Shown here piece after piece: positions 17,483 to 25,846 of a stretch of 32,042 nucleotides of DNA (positions are counted from its first letter, which is position 1; each line of letters starts with the position of its first letter). This DNA is from Thermoleophilia bacterium (GTDB taxonomy: Bacteria > Actinomycetota > Thermoleophilia > Gaiellales > JAICJC01): contig JAICJC010000033.1 of the NCBI GenBank assembly GCA_025928655.1, forward strand, positions 1-32,042. The letters are read 5' to 3'. The notes under the pieces are model-generated. The model was not told the origin of the DNA and ran no database searches. It saw nothing but the letters and a program-made list of their open reading frames with translations. Position numbers and translations under genes: made by a program.

Positions 17483-17559
17483 GCGGTTCTCGGCGTCGAG
17501 TCCATGTTCTCCACTCTCCGCCGCGATCATCCCGGAGGGCGGATCGACGAGATGTCTCG

Positions 17560-18234
17560 ATGTCCGACCAGGCCGGGGCTGATGCCGCCGAGGTGCGGCT
17601 CAACCGCCTCTTGAACCTGATCCTGGAGACGGCCGTGGAAGCGCTGGGGTTCAGCGCCGCCACCGTCACCGCCCGCCACACCAACGACATGTCGACCGTG
17701 GCCGCCACCGACCAGCGCCTGATCGAGCTCGACGCCGTCCAGTACGAGGACGGCGGCCCGTGCGTCCAGACGCTCGACGATCCCTCGCCCATCCTCCTCG
17801 AGGACGCGTCGAAGAGCGACGATCGGTGGCAGCACTTCGCCCAGACCGCCGCCCATCTGGGCGTGCGGAGCTCGCTTTGCCTCCATGTGCCAACCGATTC
17901 GCGTGATCTTGCGGCCAGCCTGAACCTGTACGCCCGCGAGACCTTCGACATGTCCCGCGACAACGTGCGCCTGGCCTCGACCTACGCCGCGCAGCTCGCC
18001 GCGACCCTGGAGAGCGTCGACGCCTATCGGTCGACCGCCCGCCTGGCCCAGAACCTGGCCGAGGCCATGCGCAGCCGCGCAGTCATCGAGCAGGCCAAGG
18101 GCATCCTCATGGCCGACTACCAGATCAACGACATAGAGGCCTTCCAACGCCTCGCAGAGCTCTCCCAACGCAGCAACATCAAGCTCCGAGACGTCGCCGC
18201 CCGGTTCGTCGAGGAACGCAGCAGCGGGGGGTAG
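17560..18234 (+). CDS. GAF and ANTAR domain RNA-binding regulator
   Basis: GAF region 'VQYEDGGPCVQTLDDPSPILLEDASKSDDRWQHFAQTAAHLGVRSSLCLHV' followed by ANTAR 'MRSRAVIEQAKGILMADYQINDIEAFQRLAELSQRSNIKLRDVAARFVEE'. Confidence 0.92.
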   Translation: MSDQAGADAAEVRLNRLLNLILETAVEALGFSAATVTARHTNDMSTVAATDQRLIELDAVQYEDGGPCVQTLDDPSPILLEDASKSDDRWQHFAQTAAHLGVRSSLCLHVPTDSRDLAASLNLYARETFDMSRDNVRLASTYAAQLAATLESVDAYRSTARLAQNLAEAMRSRAVIEQAKGILMADYQINDIEAFQRLAELSQRSNIKLRDVAARFVEERSSGG

Positions 18235-18264
18235 CACCGAACGTCGCCTGCTCCCCCGGAGCCG

Positions 18265-18344
18265 GCTGCGTGCGAACGGCCCGGTCGTTCACACGGCCCC
18301 ACGCAGCTTGCCGATCTCGCCGAGAGACGACCCACGCGGTCGTC
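18265..18344 (+). other. Candidate structured leader RNA: two consecutive stem-loops between the ANTAR gene and a small ORF
   Basis: Stem 1 GCTGCGTG (18265-18272)/CACGCAGC (18300-18307) with inner GAACG/CGTTC; stem 2 GACGACC (18326-18332)-CACGC-GGTCGTC (18338-18344). Confidence 0.45.
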
Positions 18345-18361
18345 CGATAGAGAGGACCGAC

Positions 18362-18574
18362 ATGGAAGCCGAGCCCGTGGCTCAGAGGGGTGCCGACGCG
18401 CCGGAGCACGCGGTTGACCCGCCCATCGTGGCGCCGGAGCCCGGCGGCCCGGATTCGCCTGCTCGCCGGCCGCTCCTCAGCACGTTCACGCGGCTGGCTC
18501 GATTCTCGCCGCACACCCGGCGATGGCACTCGATCGATCGACCTTCCGGCGGGCGCGGGGATCGCGACGGGTGA
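18362..18574 (+). CDS. Small hypothetical protein (70 aa)
   Basis: AGAGAGGA ribosome-binding-like sequence 6 nt before ATG 18362; no recognised domain. Confidence 0.35.
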   Translation: MEAEPVAQRGADAPEHAVDPPIVAPEPGGPDSPARRPLLSTFTRLARFSPHTRRWHSIDRPSGGRGDRDG

Positions 18575-18619
18575 GGTGAGGGACGGCCCGGAAGGCCGGT
18601 GATGGGCCGCCGCTCGGCC

Positions 18620-20002
18620 TCAGCCCGGCTCGGGCGGGCCCGGAGCGAGCGAGCCGAGGTACGAGGCCGGGTCCGCCACGATCCGGGCGAGATCCTCCGG
18701 ACGGTAGACGGCGGCGACCTCGGGATCGAGCTGCAGCGCGGCGTCGAGCGCCTCGCCGGATGCGGCGGCGTGCGCGCTCGCCCGTGCCACCATCGCGTGG
18801 GCGCGCTCGTGCCCCCACCGGCGCGCGAGCTCCATCATCACGGCCTCGGCCATGATCCCGCCGCGGGTGATTTCCAGGTTGGCCCGCATGCGGTCGGCGT
18901 CGATCTCGATGTCCTGCAGGATCCAGGCCAGCTTCGACGCAATGCCCGCCGTCAGGATGAGCGCCTCCGGCAGGGCGACCCACTCCACCGCCCACAGGCC
19001 CATGTCGCGCTCTCCGGCGTGCGAGGCCGAGTGGGTCAGCGCCGTGGTGCCCGCGTACACCAGCCTGGCCGAGGCGATCAGGTACTCGCTGGTCATCGGG
19101 TTTCGCTTCTGCGGCATCGTCGAGGAGCCGACATGCCCCGGCACCGCCGGCTCGCGCACCTCGGCCACCTCGGTTGCCTGCAGCCGCACCACCTCGGCCG
19201 CGATCCGCTCGCCCGCCGCCGCGATCTGGGAGAGCGCGTGCGCCACCTCGCGGACGCGGTCGCGGGCCGTGTGCCAGGCAGCGGCGGGCATCGGCAGGCC
19301 CAGGTGCACGGCGAAGCGTGACCGCACTGCGGTCGCGGCATCGCCGAGCGCGGCCAGGCTGCCGGCGGCTCCCCCGAGCTGCGCGCACACCACCTCGTCC
19401 TCGAGCCGGTCAAGCCGGGCGACGGCGCGCCGGAGCTCGTCCGCCCAAGTTTCCGCCTTCTGCCCGAACGCGATCGGAACGGCATGCTGGCCGTGGGTGC
19501 GGCCGGCCATCGGAACGGCTCGGTATCGACGCGCCAGCTCACCGGCCGCGTGCTCGGCGGCGGCAAGCTCGCCCCGGATCAGCCGCGTCGCGGCCCGCAC
19601 CTGGAGCATCATCCCCGTGTCGATGACGTCTTGGGTCGTCGCGCCCCAGTGCACGTAGGCGCCCGCGTCTCCGCAGCGCTCGACCAGGGCGCGGATCAGC
19701 GGCACGAGCGGATGCTGGGACTGCGCGATGCCCTCTCGGAGGAGGTCGAGGTCGAAGCGGGAGGCGTCGGCCTCCTCGGCGATCCGGTCGGCGGCCGCCT
19801 CGGGGATCACGCCGACCTCGGCCTCGGCCCGCGCCAGCGCGACCTCGCTGTCGAGCCAGCCCTGCACGAGCGCGCGCGAGTCGAGCACGGCGCGGGCGTC
19901 GGCGGTGCCGTACAGATCGCGGAGCACGGTGCAGCCGATGCCGACCGCCGAGCCGCTCACGCCAACACGCCCTGCCCACGCCTCCCGCCGGTCACCACTC
20001 AT
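18620..20002 (-). CDS. Fumarase/aspartase/PcaB superfamily lyase (3-carboxy-muconate cycloisomerase or adenylosuccinate lyase-like)
   Basis: Signature 'SSTMPQKRNPMTSEYLIASARL'; 'HWGATTQDVIDTGMMLQ'; 'AGRTHGQHAVPIAFGQKAETWADELRR'. Confidence 0.88.
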   Translation of the reverse strand: MSGDRREAWAGRVGVSGSAVGIGCTVLRDLYGTADARAVLDSRALVQGWLDSEVALARAEAEVGVIPEAAADRIAEEADASRFDLDLLREGIAQSQHPLVPLIRALVERCGDAGAYVHWGATTQDVIDTGMMLQVRAATRLIRGELAAAEHAAGELARRYRAVPMAGRTHGQHAVPIAFGQKAETWADELRRAVARLDRLEDEVVCAQLGGAAGSLAALGDAATAVRSRFAVHLGLPMPAAAWHTARDRVREVAHALSQIAAAGERIAAEVVRLQATEVAEVREPAVPGHVGSSTMPQKRNPMTSEYLIASARLVYAGTTALTHSASHAGERDMGLWAVEWVALPEALILTAGIASKLAWILQDIEIDADRMRANLEITRGGIMAEAVMMELARRWGHERAHAMVARASAHAAASGEALDAALQLDPEVAAVYRPEDLARIVADPASYLGSLAPGPPEPG

Positions 20003-20041
20003 ACGATTGACCATCGTATGGATCACCGTTCGGCATGTCAA
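20000..20041 (-). promoter_or_regulatory. Promoter/operator of the lyase gene: TTGACA-N17-TACGAT with CATACGAT-N5-ATCGTATG over the -10 and start codon
   Basis: Minus strand TTGACA (20041-20036), TACGAT (20018-20013), 17-bp spacer; inverted repeat at 20000-20020; ATG at 20002. Confidence 0.7.
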
Positions 20042-20075
20042 CCCCGGCCCCGTCGGGCGCCCTAGACTTGCCACC

Positions 20076-21083
20076 GTGGAACGCACACCACGCAGGGTGC
20101 GGATGAAGGACGTCGCCGCCGAGGCGGGGGTCGATACGTCGCTCGTCTCGAGGCTGCTGAACGCCGACCAGACGCTGAGCGTGCGACCCGAGACCGAGGA
20201 GCGGGTGATGGCAGCGGTGCGCCGGCTCGCGTACCGGCCCAACACCGCCGCACGGACGCTCAAGACCGCCCGCACGATGGCGCTGGGGATGGTCATCCCC
20301 GACCTCAGCAACGTGATCTATGCCGAGATCGCCCGGGGAGCCGGCGACCGGGCCGCCGCCGCTGGATACGTGCTGCTGATCAGCGGTGCGGCTGCGGAGG
20401 TGCGTACCGAGATCCTCGAGGATCGCGTCGACGGGTTGCTGTATGCGGTCGCGACGGCCCAGTCGGTTCCCGACCTGGACGTCCCAGGTGCTCCTCCGGC
20501 GATCCTGATAAACCGGCGCGGTCCGGCCAGCAGCCCGAGCGTCGTCGTCGACGACCGGGCCGGCGTTGCGCTCGCCACGCGATACCTGCTCTCGCTCGAG
20601 CACCGCCGGATTGCCCACGTCGCCGGGCCCCAGGACGTCGACACGGCTCGGCGCAGGCGGCGTGGCTACGTCGATGCGATGACCGCGGCCGGACTCGACG
20701 TCCCCGCCGAGCTGACGGTGGAGTCGACGTTCGACGAGGAGGGCGGGGCGGCCTCGACGGCGGCCCTCCTGCGGGTCACGCCGCGCCCGACCGCGATCGT
20801 CGCCGCGAACTCCAACGCCGCCGTCGGGGCGATGGCGGCCGTCCGCGAGGCCGGGCTCTCGGTCCCGCAGGACGTCTCGGTCGTCGGGCTCCACGACATC
20901 CCCCACGCGTCGTATCTGAACCCGGCGCTGACGACGGTGCGCATGCCGCTCGCCGAGATGGGCGGCCGGGCGGTCGACCTCCTGCTCGGCATGATCGCCG
21001 GTGACCCGGGCGGCGCCGTCATGGTCACGACTCCCCCGGAGCTCATCGTGCGCGCGTCGTGTGGGCCGCCGGCCGGGCGCTGA
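20076..21083 (+). CDS. LacI-family transcriptional regulator
   Basis: 'RMKDVAAEAGVDTSLVSRLLNADQTLSVRPETEERVMAAVRRLAYRPNTAARTLKT'; GTG 20076 preceded by TAGACT-N7, alternative ATG 20103. Confidence 0.93.
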   Translation: MERTPRRVRMKDVAAEAGVDTSLVSRLLNADQTLSVRPETEERVMAAVRRLAYRPNTAARTLKTARTMALGMVIPDLSNVIYAEIARGAGDRAAAAGYVLLISGAAAEVRTEILEDRVDGLLYAVATAQSVPDLDVPGAPPAILINRRGPASSPSVVVDDRAGVALATRYLLSLEHRRIAHVAGPQDVDTARRRRRGYVDAMTAAGLDVPAELTVESTFDEEGGAASTAALLRVTPRPTAIVAANSNAAVGAMAAVREAGLSVPQDVSVVGLHDIPHASYLNPALTTVRMPLAEMGGRAVDLLLGMIAGDPGGAVMVTTPPELIVRASCGPPAGR

Positions 21084-21095
21084 CCGGCGCGCTCC

Positions 21096-22289
21096 CTACT
21101 CGCCGGTGAGGGCGAGGCCGGTGTCGGGATCGAAGAAGTAGAGCGACCCTGCGCCGACGCCGATCTCGATCGACTCGCCGGCGCTCATGGGGATGCGAGG
21201 GTCGAGCCGCGCGATGACGGTCGCCTGCGTCTCGCGCGAGAGCTCCTCGACCTCGGCCGCGTCCTCGACGTCGTTGGCCAGCGACGACTGGGCATCGTCA
21301 AGCGCCAGCGAGCCCTTCACCATCACGTACGCGAGGGAGTCCGATCCCAGGGCCTCGCAGAGCACGACGCCGCCCCGCAGTCGCCGCTGCGGGGGCGCGT
21401 CGCTCGTCCCCAACCGCTCCGGGCGGACGCCGACGACGACCATCGCGCCGGCGCGTGACCCCAGCGGCGGGTGGGCGGCGAGCTCCTGCTCGTCGACATC
21501 CAGGCGCTGCTCGCCGACCACGAGCCCGATCCCGTCGCCGGTGCGCTCGACCGCCGCCCGGAACAGGTTCATGGGAGGAGACCCGACGAAGCTCGCGACG
21601 AACAGGTTGGCGGGCCGGTCGTAGATCGTCTGCGGGTCGTCCACCTGCTGCAGGCGGCTGTTGCGCATCACCGCCACGCGGTCGCCGATGGTCATCGCCT
21701 CGACCTGGTCGTGGGTCACGTACAGCGTCGTTACGCCGAACCGGCGCTGGATCGCCGAGATCTCGGCCCGCATCTGCACGCGCAGCTTGGCGTCGAGGTT
21801 CGACAGAGGCTCATCCATCAGGAAGACGGCCGGTTCGCGCACGATTGCCCGGCCCATCGCGACCCGCTGGCGCTGCCCGCCGGAGAGCTGTGGCGGCTTA
21901 CGCTTGAGGTGGTTCTCGAGCCCGAGCACCCGCGCCGCCTCGCGCACCTTGCGGTCGCGCGCCTCCTTCGGCACCCGCGCCAGCCTCAGCGGGAAGTTGA
22001 TGTTGCCGTACACGGTCATGTGCGGGTAGAGGGCGTAGTTCTGGAACACCATCGCCACATCCCGCTCGCCCGGCTCGAGCTTGTTGACCACCCGATCGCC
22101 GATGTGGACCGTGCCGCTCGTGATCTCCTCGAGCCCGGCCACCATCCGCAGCGCGGTCGTCTTTCCGCACCCCGACGGGCCGACGACCACGAGCAGATGG
22201 CCGTCGTCGATGCGCAGGTTCAGGTCGGTCACGGCTCTGGTGCCGTCGGGGTAGACCTTCTCGACATCCGTCAGCACGACCTCAGCCAT
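21096..22289 (-). CDS. CUT1-type sugar ABC transporter ATP-binding protein (UgpC/MsmX-like)
   Basis: 'VVGPSGCGKTTALRMVAGLEEITSGTVHIGDRVVNKLEPGERDVAMVFQNYALYPHMTV', 'LSGGQRQRVAMGRAIVREPAVFLMDEPLSNLDAKLR'. Confidence 0.93.
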   Translation of the reverse strand: MAEVVLTDVEKVYPDGTRAVTDLNLRIDDGHLLVVVGPSGCGKTTALRMVAGLEEITSGTVHIGDRVVNKLEPGERDVAMVFQNYALYPHMTVYGNINFPLRLARVPKEARDRKVREAARVLGLENHLKRKPPQLSGGQRQRVAMGRAIVREPAVFLMDEPLSNLDAKLRVQMRAEISAIQRRFGVTTLYVTHDQVEAMTIGDRVAVMRNSRLQQVDDPQTIYDRPANLFVASFVGSPPMNLFRAAVERTGDGIGLVVGEQRLDVDEQELAAHPPLGSRAGAMVVVGVRPERLGTSDAPPQRRLRGGVVLCEALGSDSLAYVMVKGSLALDDAQSSLANDVEDAAEVEELSRETQATVIARLDPRIPMSAGESIEIGVGAGSLYFFDPDTGLALTGE

Positions 22290-22301
22290 CGCCGTCCTCC
22301 A

Positions 22302-23417
22302 TCACCGATCGATCCTGTGAAATTCTATGAAGTCGCGGTCGAGCTCCCATCCGAGGCCCGGCCCCGACGGCAGCTGCACCCGCCCGGCGACCGGCATGGG
22401 GCGGTTTGCGATCATGCCCCACCACACCGGGTCGCGGTCGGGGTGGAAGCACTCCGCGTACGTCCCGTGCGCCTGGCTCGCGATCAGGTGAAGCGCCACC
22501 TGCGGCTCCTCGTGATGGCCCATCGCCACGTTGTAGGCGTGGGCGACGGCGGCGCACCGGCGCCACGCTGTGGGCCCGCCCGACCAGGACGAGTCGAAGT
22601 TGCAGACGTCGATCGACCCCGCCTCCATCAGGTCGCGGCAGCCGCTGACACTCGTCTCGGTCTGGCCGGCGCACACCGGGATCCCGCCGATCGCGCGGAC
22701 GTCGCGCAGGTCGCGGCGGTCGTTGTGCCAGCGGCACGGCTCCTCGAACCAGCGGATGCACGCACCCTCGAGCCGGCGGCAGAGCTCGATCGCCTCGGAG
22801 ACGGTGTAGCCCTGGTTGGCGTCGATCATCAGCACGAAGTCGTCGCCGCCGGCCGCTCGGGCCGCGAGCACGCGCTCGGCGTCGCGGGCGGGCGCCGCCC
22901 CGCCAACCTTCAGCTTGCAGCCGGCGAGGCCCATCTCGCGATACCCGGCGATCTCGGCCTCGATGGGCTCGTCTCCGTCGTAGTACCCGCCGATCACGAC
23001 CATCTCGACCGTGTCGCGGTAGCCGCCCCAGAGCCGCCACAGCGGCTGTCCCAGCGTCTTGCCGACCGCGTCCCACACGGCCAGGTCGGCCGCGGCCAGG
23101 GCGACGAGCCCGATCCGGCGGTCGCGCAGGATGTCGAACGTGGCGGGGTAGGCCGCCTCCCAGCACCGCTCGACCGCCAGGCAGTCCTGGCCGACCAGCC
23201 GCGGTGCCAGCTCCGACTCGAGGACCCCGACGATCGCCGCCAGCGAGGCGTCCTCGTCGCCCGCATAGGCCTCGCCGACCACCCCCGTGGAGGTGGTCAG
23301 ACGCACGAGCACCGTCGCGCGGTGGGTCATGTGGTAGGTGCTGCCGCGGAACGTGCGCCCCAGCGGCGCCCGGATCGGGATGGCCTCGAGCGACTCGATC
23401 GCCACGGCGTCGGTCAC
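22302..23417 (-). CDS. Enolase superfamily protein, mandelate racemase-like subgroup
   Basis: KxK 'CKLKVGG', metal ligands 'MIDANQGY', 'WFEEP', 'AGQTETS', then Asp 'NFDSSWSGG' and His 'MGHHEE'. GTG start overlaps the upstream stop. Confidence 0.88.
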   Translation of the reverse strand: MTDAVAIESLEAIPIRAPLGRTFRGSTYHMTHRATVLVRLTTSTGVVGEAYAGDEDASLAAIVGVLESELAPRLVGQDCLAVERCWEAAYPATFDILRDRRIGLVALAAADLAVWDAVGKTLGQPLWRLWGGYRDTVEMVVIGGYYDGDEPIEAEIAGYREMGLAGCKLKVGGAAPARDAERVLAARAAGGDDFVLMIDANQGYTVSEAIELCRRLEGACIRWFEEPCRWHNDRRDLRDVRAIGGIPVCAGQTETSVSGCRDLMEAGSIDVCNFDSSWSGGPTAWRRCAAVAHAYNVAMGHHEEPQVALHLIASQAHGTYAECFHPDRDPVWWGMIANRPMPVAGRVQLPSGPGLGWELDRDFIEFHRIDR

Positions 23418-24388
23418 GCGTCGATGGCCGATCTGATCCCGGCGGCGATCCTCTCGACGGACGGAAGCGTCGCCTCCTCGAGCGTGCGCGCGTAGGCGAC
23501 CGGGATCGGGTCGGCTGCGATCAGCGCCGGCTGGGCGTCGAGCAGCTCGAACCCGGCGACGGCGACGGTCGCGATCACCGCCTGGCCCCAGCTGCCCGCG
23601 GCCGGCGCCTCCTGGACGCACACCAGCCGCCCGGTGTGGCCGACGCTCGTGAGGATCGTCGCCGTGTCGAGCGGAGCGATCGTGCGCGGGTCGATCACCT
23701 CGCACGAGACGCCCTCGGCGGCCAGCTGCTCGGCGGCCTCCATCGCGCGGTGCCGCATCAATTGCGTCGCGACCACGGTCACGTCGCCGCCCTCCCGCAC
23801 CACCTCGGCGGCCCCGATCGGGAGGCCGTCGTCGCGCAACTCCCCCCTGATCCCGTACAGAGCCTTGTGCTCGAAGACGATCACCGGGTCGTCGTCGCGG
23901 ATCGCCGCCCGAAGCAGGGTGTAGGCGTCGGCCGGCGTCGCCGGCAGGCACAACTTCAGCCCGGGCGTCTGCAGGAACCAGTTCTCGACGCACTGGGAGT
24001 GCTGGGCGCCGAACCCAAGGCTCCCGCCGCCGGCCATCCGCAGGGTGGCGGGCACGGTCGTCTGGCCGCCGGACTGGAACCGGTACTTGGCCATCTGGTT
24101 CACGATCTGGTCGTAGCAGACCCCCGCGAAGTCGGCGAACATGATCTCGCCGACCGGCCGCAGGCCCGAGACGGCGGCGCCGAGCACGGTGCCGACGATG
24201 GCCTGTTCGGCGATCGGGGTGTCGCGTACGCGGACGCCGCCGAAGCGTGCGTGCAGCCCCTCGGTGGCCTTGAAGACGCCCCCGGCCGCGCCCACGTCCT
24301 CGCCGATCAGGACGACCCGCTCATCGGCCTCGAGCTCGTCGCCGAGGGCCCGGATCACCGCCTCGCGATACGTGATCGCATCGCTCAT
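23414..24388 (-). CDS. 2-oxoacid/acetoin dehydrogenase E1 beta-type subunit
   Basis: 'YREAVIRALGDELEADERVVLIGEDVGAAGGVFKATEGL...RVRDTPIAEQAIVGTVLGAAVSGLRPVGEIMFADF'. Confidence 0.92.
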   Translation of the reverse strand: MSDAITYREAVIRALGDELEADERVVLIGEDVGAAGGVFKATEGLHARFGGVRVRDTPIAEQAIVGTVLGAAVSGLRPVGEIMFADFAGVCYDQIVNQMAKYRFQSGGQTTVPATLRMAGGGSLGFGAQHSQCVENWFLQTPGLKLCLPATPADAYTLLRAAIRDDDPVIVFEHKALYGIRGELRDDGLPIGAAEVVREGGDVTVVATQLMRHRAMEAAEQLAAEGVSCEVIDPRTIAPLDTATILTSVGHTGRLVCVQEAPAAGSWGQAVIATVAVAGFELLDAQPALIAADPIPVAYARTLEEATLPSVERIAAGIRSAIDA

Positions 24389-25371
24389 GCCGGCGCCGCC
24401 CAGACGTGGTCGAAGCGGTGGCGGGGCTCAGGCTCGGGCCAGGACAGGGCCCGTTCGAGCGCACCCGCCACGGCCTCGGCGGCGGCGTGCCGGACGGCCT
24501 CGACGTCATCCTCGGAGATCGCGTCGTGGTCGGGGAGGGCCGCCGCGAAGGTCGCGATCGGGTCGTGCTGCATCCAGCGCTCCAGCTCGCCCTCGGGCCG
24601 GTAGGCCGCGGGATCGCTGCGCGAGTGGCCCATGTGCCGGTAGGTCATCGCCTCGATCATGGTCGGGCCCTCCTCGGCGGCGGCTCGGGCGCGGGCGGAC
24701 GCGACCGCGGCCCTCACGGCCAGCACGTCGTTCCCGTCGACACGCGCCGACGGCATCGCATAGCTTGCCGCCCGCCGCCACAGCTCGGTCACCGGGGTCG
24801 TCGAGGCGATCGGGGAGTACTCGCCGTAGAGGTTGTTCTCACACACGAACACCACCGGCAGCTTCCACACCGACGCCAGGTTGAGGGCCTCGTGGAACGC
24901 CCCAATGTTCGTGGTGCCGTCGCCGAAGAAGCAGACCGAGACGGAGCCCGTTCCCATCACCTGCGCCGCGAGCCCGGTGCCGCACGCGAACGGAAGATGT
25001 GAGCCGACGACCGCGAACGACCCCATCGCGCCCACCGTCAGGTCGGCGAGGTGCATCGATCCGCCGCGGCCGGCGCACACGCCGCGCTCCTTCCCCAGAA
25101 TCTCGGCCATCGAGCGGTCGAGCGGCGTGCCCATCGCGAGCACGGCGCCGTGCCCACGGTAGGTGCAGGTCATGGTGTCGCCGGGCTCGAGCGCCGAGCA
25201 CGCGCCGACGGGCACCGCCTCCTGGCCCTGGCAGAGGTGCGTCGACGCTCGCACCAGGTTGCGCTGGAAGAGCTTCATCACCTCGTCTTCGAACAGCCGG
25301 ATCTCGATCATCTGCCGCAACAGCCCGAGCAGCGCCTCGCGGTCCAGGCCGCCCCAGCGGGCCTCACTCAT
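24385..25371 (-). CDS. 2-oxoacid/acetoin dehydrogenase E1 alpha-type subunit (TPP-dependent)
   Basis: 'THLCQGQEAVPVGACSALEPGDTMTCTYRGHG', TPP motif 'FFGDGTTNIGAFHEALNLASVWKLPVVFVCENN'. Confidence 0.93.
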   Translation of the reverse strand: MSEARWGGLDREALLGLLRQMIEIRLFEDEVMKLFQRNLVRASTHLCQGQEAVPVGACSALEPGDTMTCTYRGHGAVLAMGTPLDRSMAEILGKERGVCAGRGGSMHLADLTVGAMGSFAVVGSHLPFACGTGLAAQVMGTGSVSVCFFGDGTTNIGAFHEALNLASVWKLPVVFVCENNLYGEYSPIASTTPVTELWRRAASYAMPSARVDGNDVLAVRAAVASARARAAAEEGPTMIEAMTYRHMGHSRSDPAAYRPEGELERWMQHDPIATFAAALPDHDAISEDDVEAVRHAAAEAVAGALERALSWPEPEPRHRFDHVWAAPA

Positions 25372-25846
25372 CGCCGGCGGTCTCCGGCCGCCTCGCTGGG
25401 GGTTGGAAGATCTCGACGAGGATGCCGTCGGGATCGCGCAGGTAGACGCCGAAGCCGCCGGTGTTGATGCCGGTGTCGACCTTCACCGGGGGGCTCACGA
25501 ACGTCTCGACGCCGGCGTCCAGGAGCCGCCGGTGCACGCCGGGCAGATCGTCGACGACGAAGCACAGGTGCGCGGTGCCAACGTCCCGTGGCTCGATCCG
25601 GTCGGGACGGATGCCCTCGGGGGCGAGGTATTCGAACAGCTCGAGCACGTGCCCGCTCCCGGGCACCCGCATGTGGGCCATGCGCACGTGGGCATCGGGA
25701 TAGCCGACGATCTCGGCCAGGTAGCCGCCCCGCTTCTCCTGCTGGGCGATGACCTCCATGCCGATCAGGTCGCGGTAGAAGGCGACCGAGCTGTCCAGAT
25801 CGGAGACCGTGTACCCGGTGTGGTGGATGTCGCGCGGCTCGATCAC
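25364..25846 (-). CDS. VOC metalloenzyme-like protein (glyoxalase I / extradiol dioxygenase superfamily)
   Basis: 'IHHTGYTVSDLDSSVAFYRDLIGMEV...GHVLELFEY...TAHLCFVVDDL...DPDGILVEIFQPP' with metal-ligand positions retained. Confidence 0.87.
   Translation of the reverse strand: MIEPRDIHHTGYTVSDLDSSVAFYRDLIGMEVIAQQEKRGGYLAEIVGYPDAHVRMAHMRVPGSGHVLELFEYLAPEGIRPDRIEPRDVGTAHLCFVVDDLPGVHRRLLDAGVETFVSPPVKVDTGINTGGFGVYLRDPDGILVEIFQPPARRPETAGDE

Noticed and set aside
18584-18609. CGGCCC/GGGCCG stem near the end of the small ORF
   Set aside because: Short GC-only stem without a U-tract, expected by chance at this GC.
21471-23495. 674-aa plus-strand ORF opposite the ABC ATPase and enolase
   Set aside because: Low-complexity shadow translation antisense to two clear enzymes.
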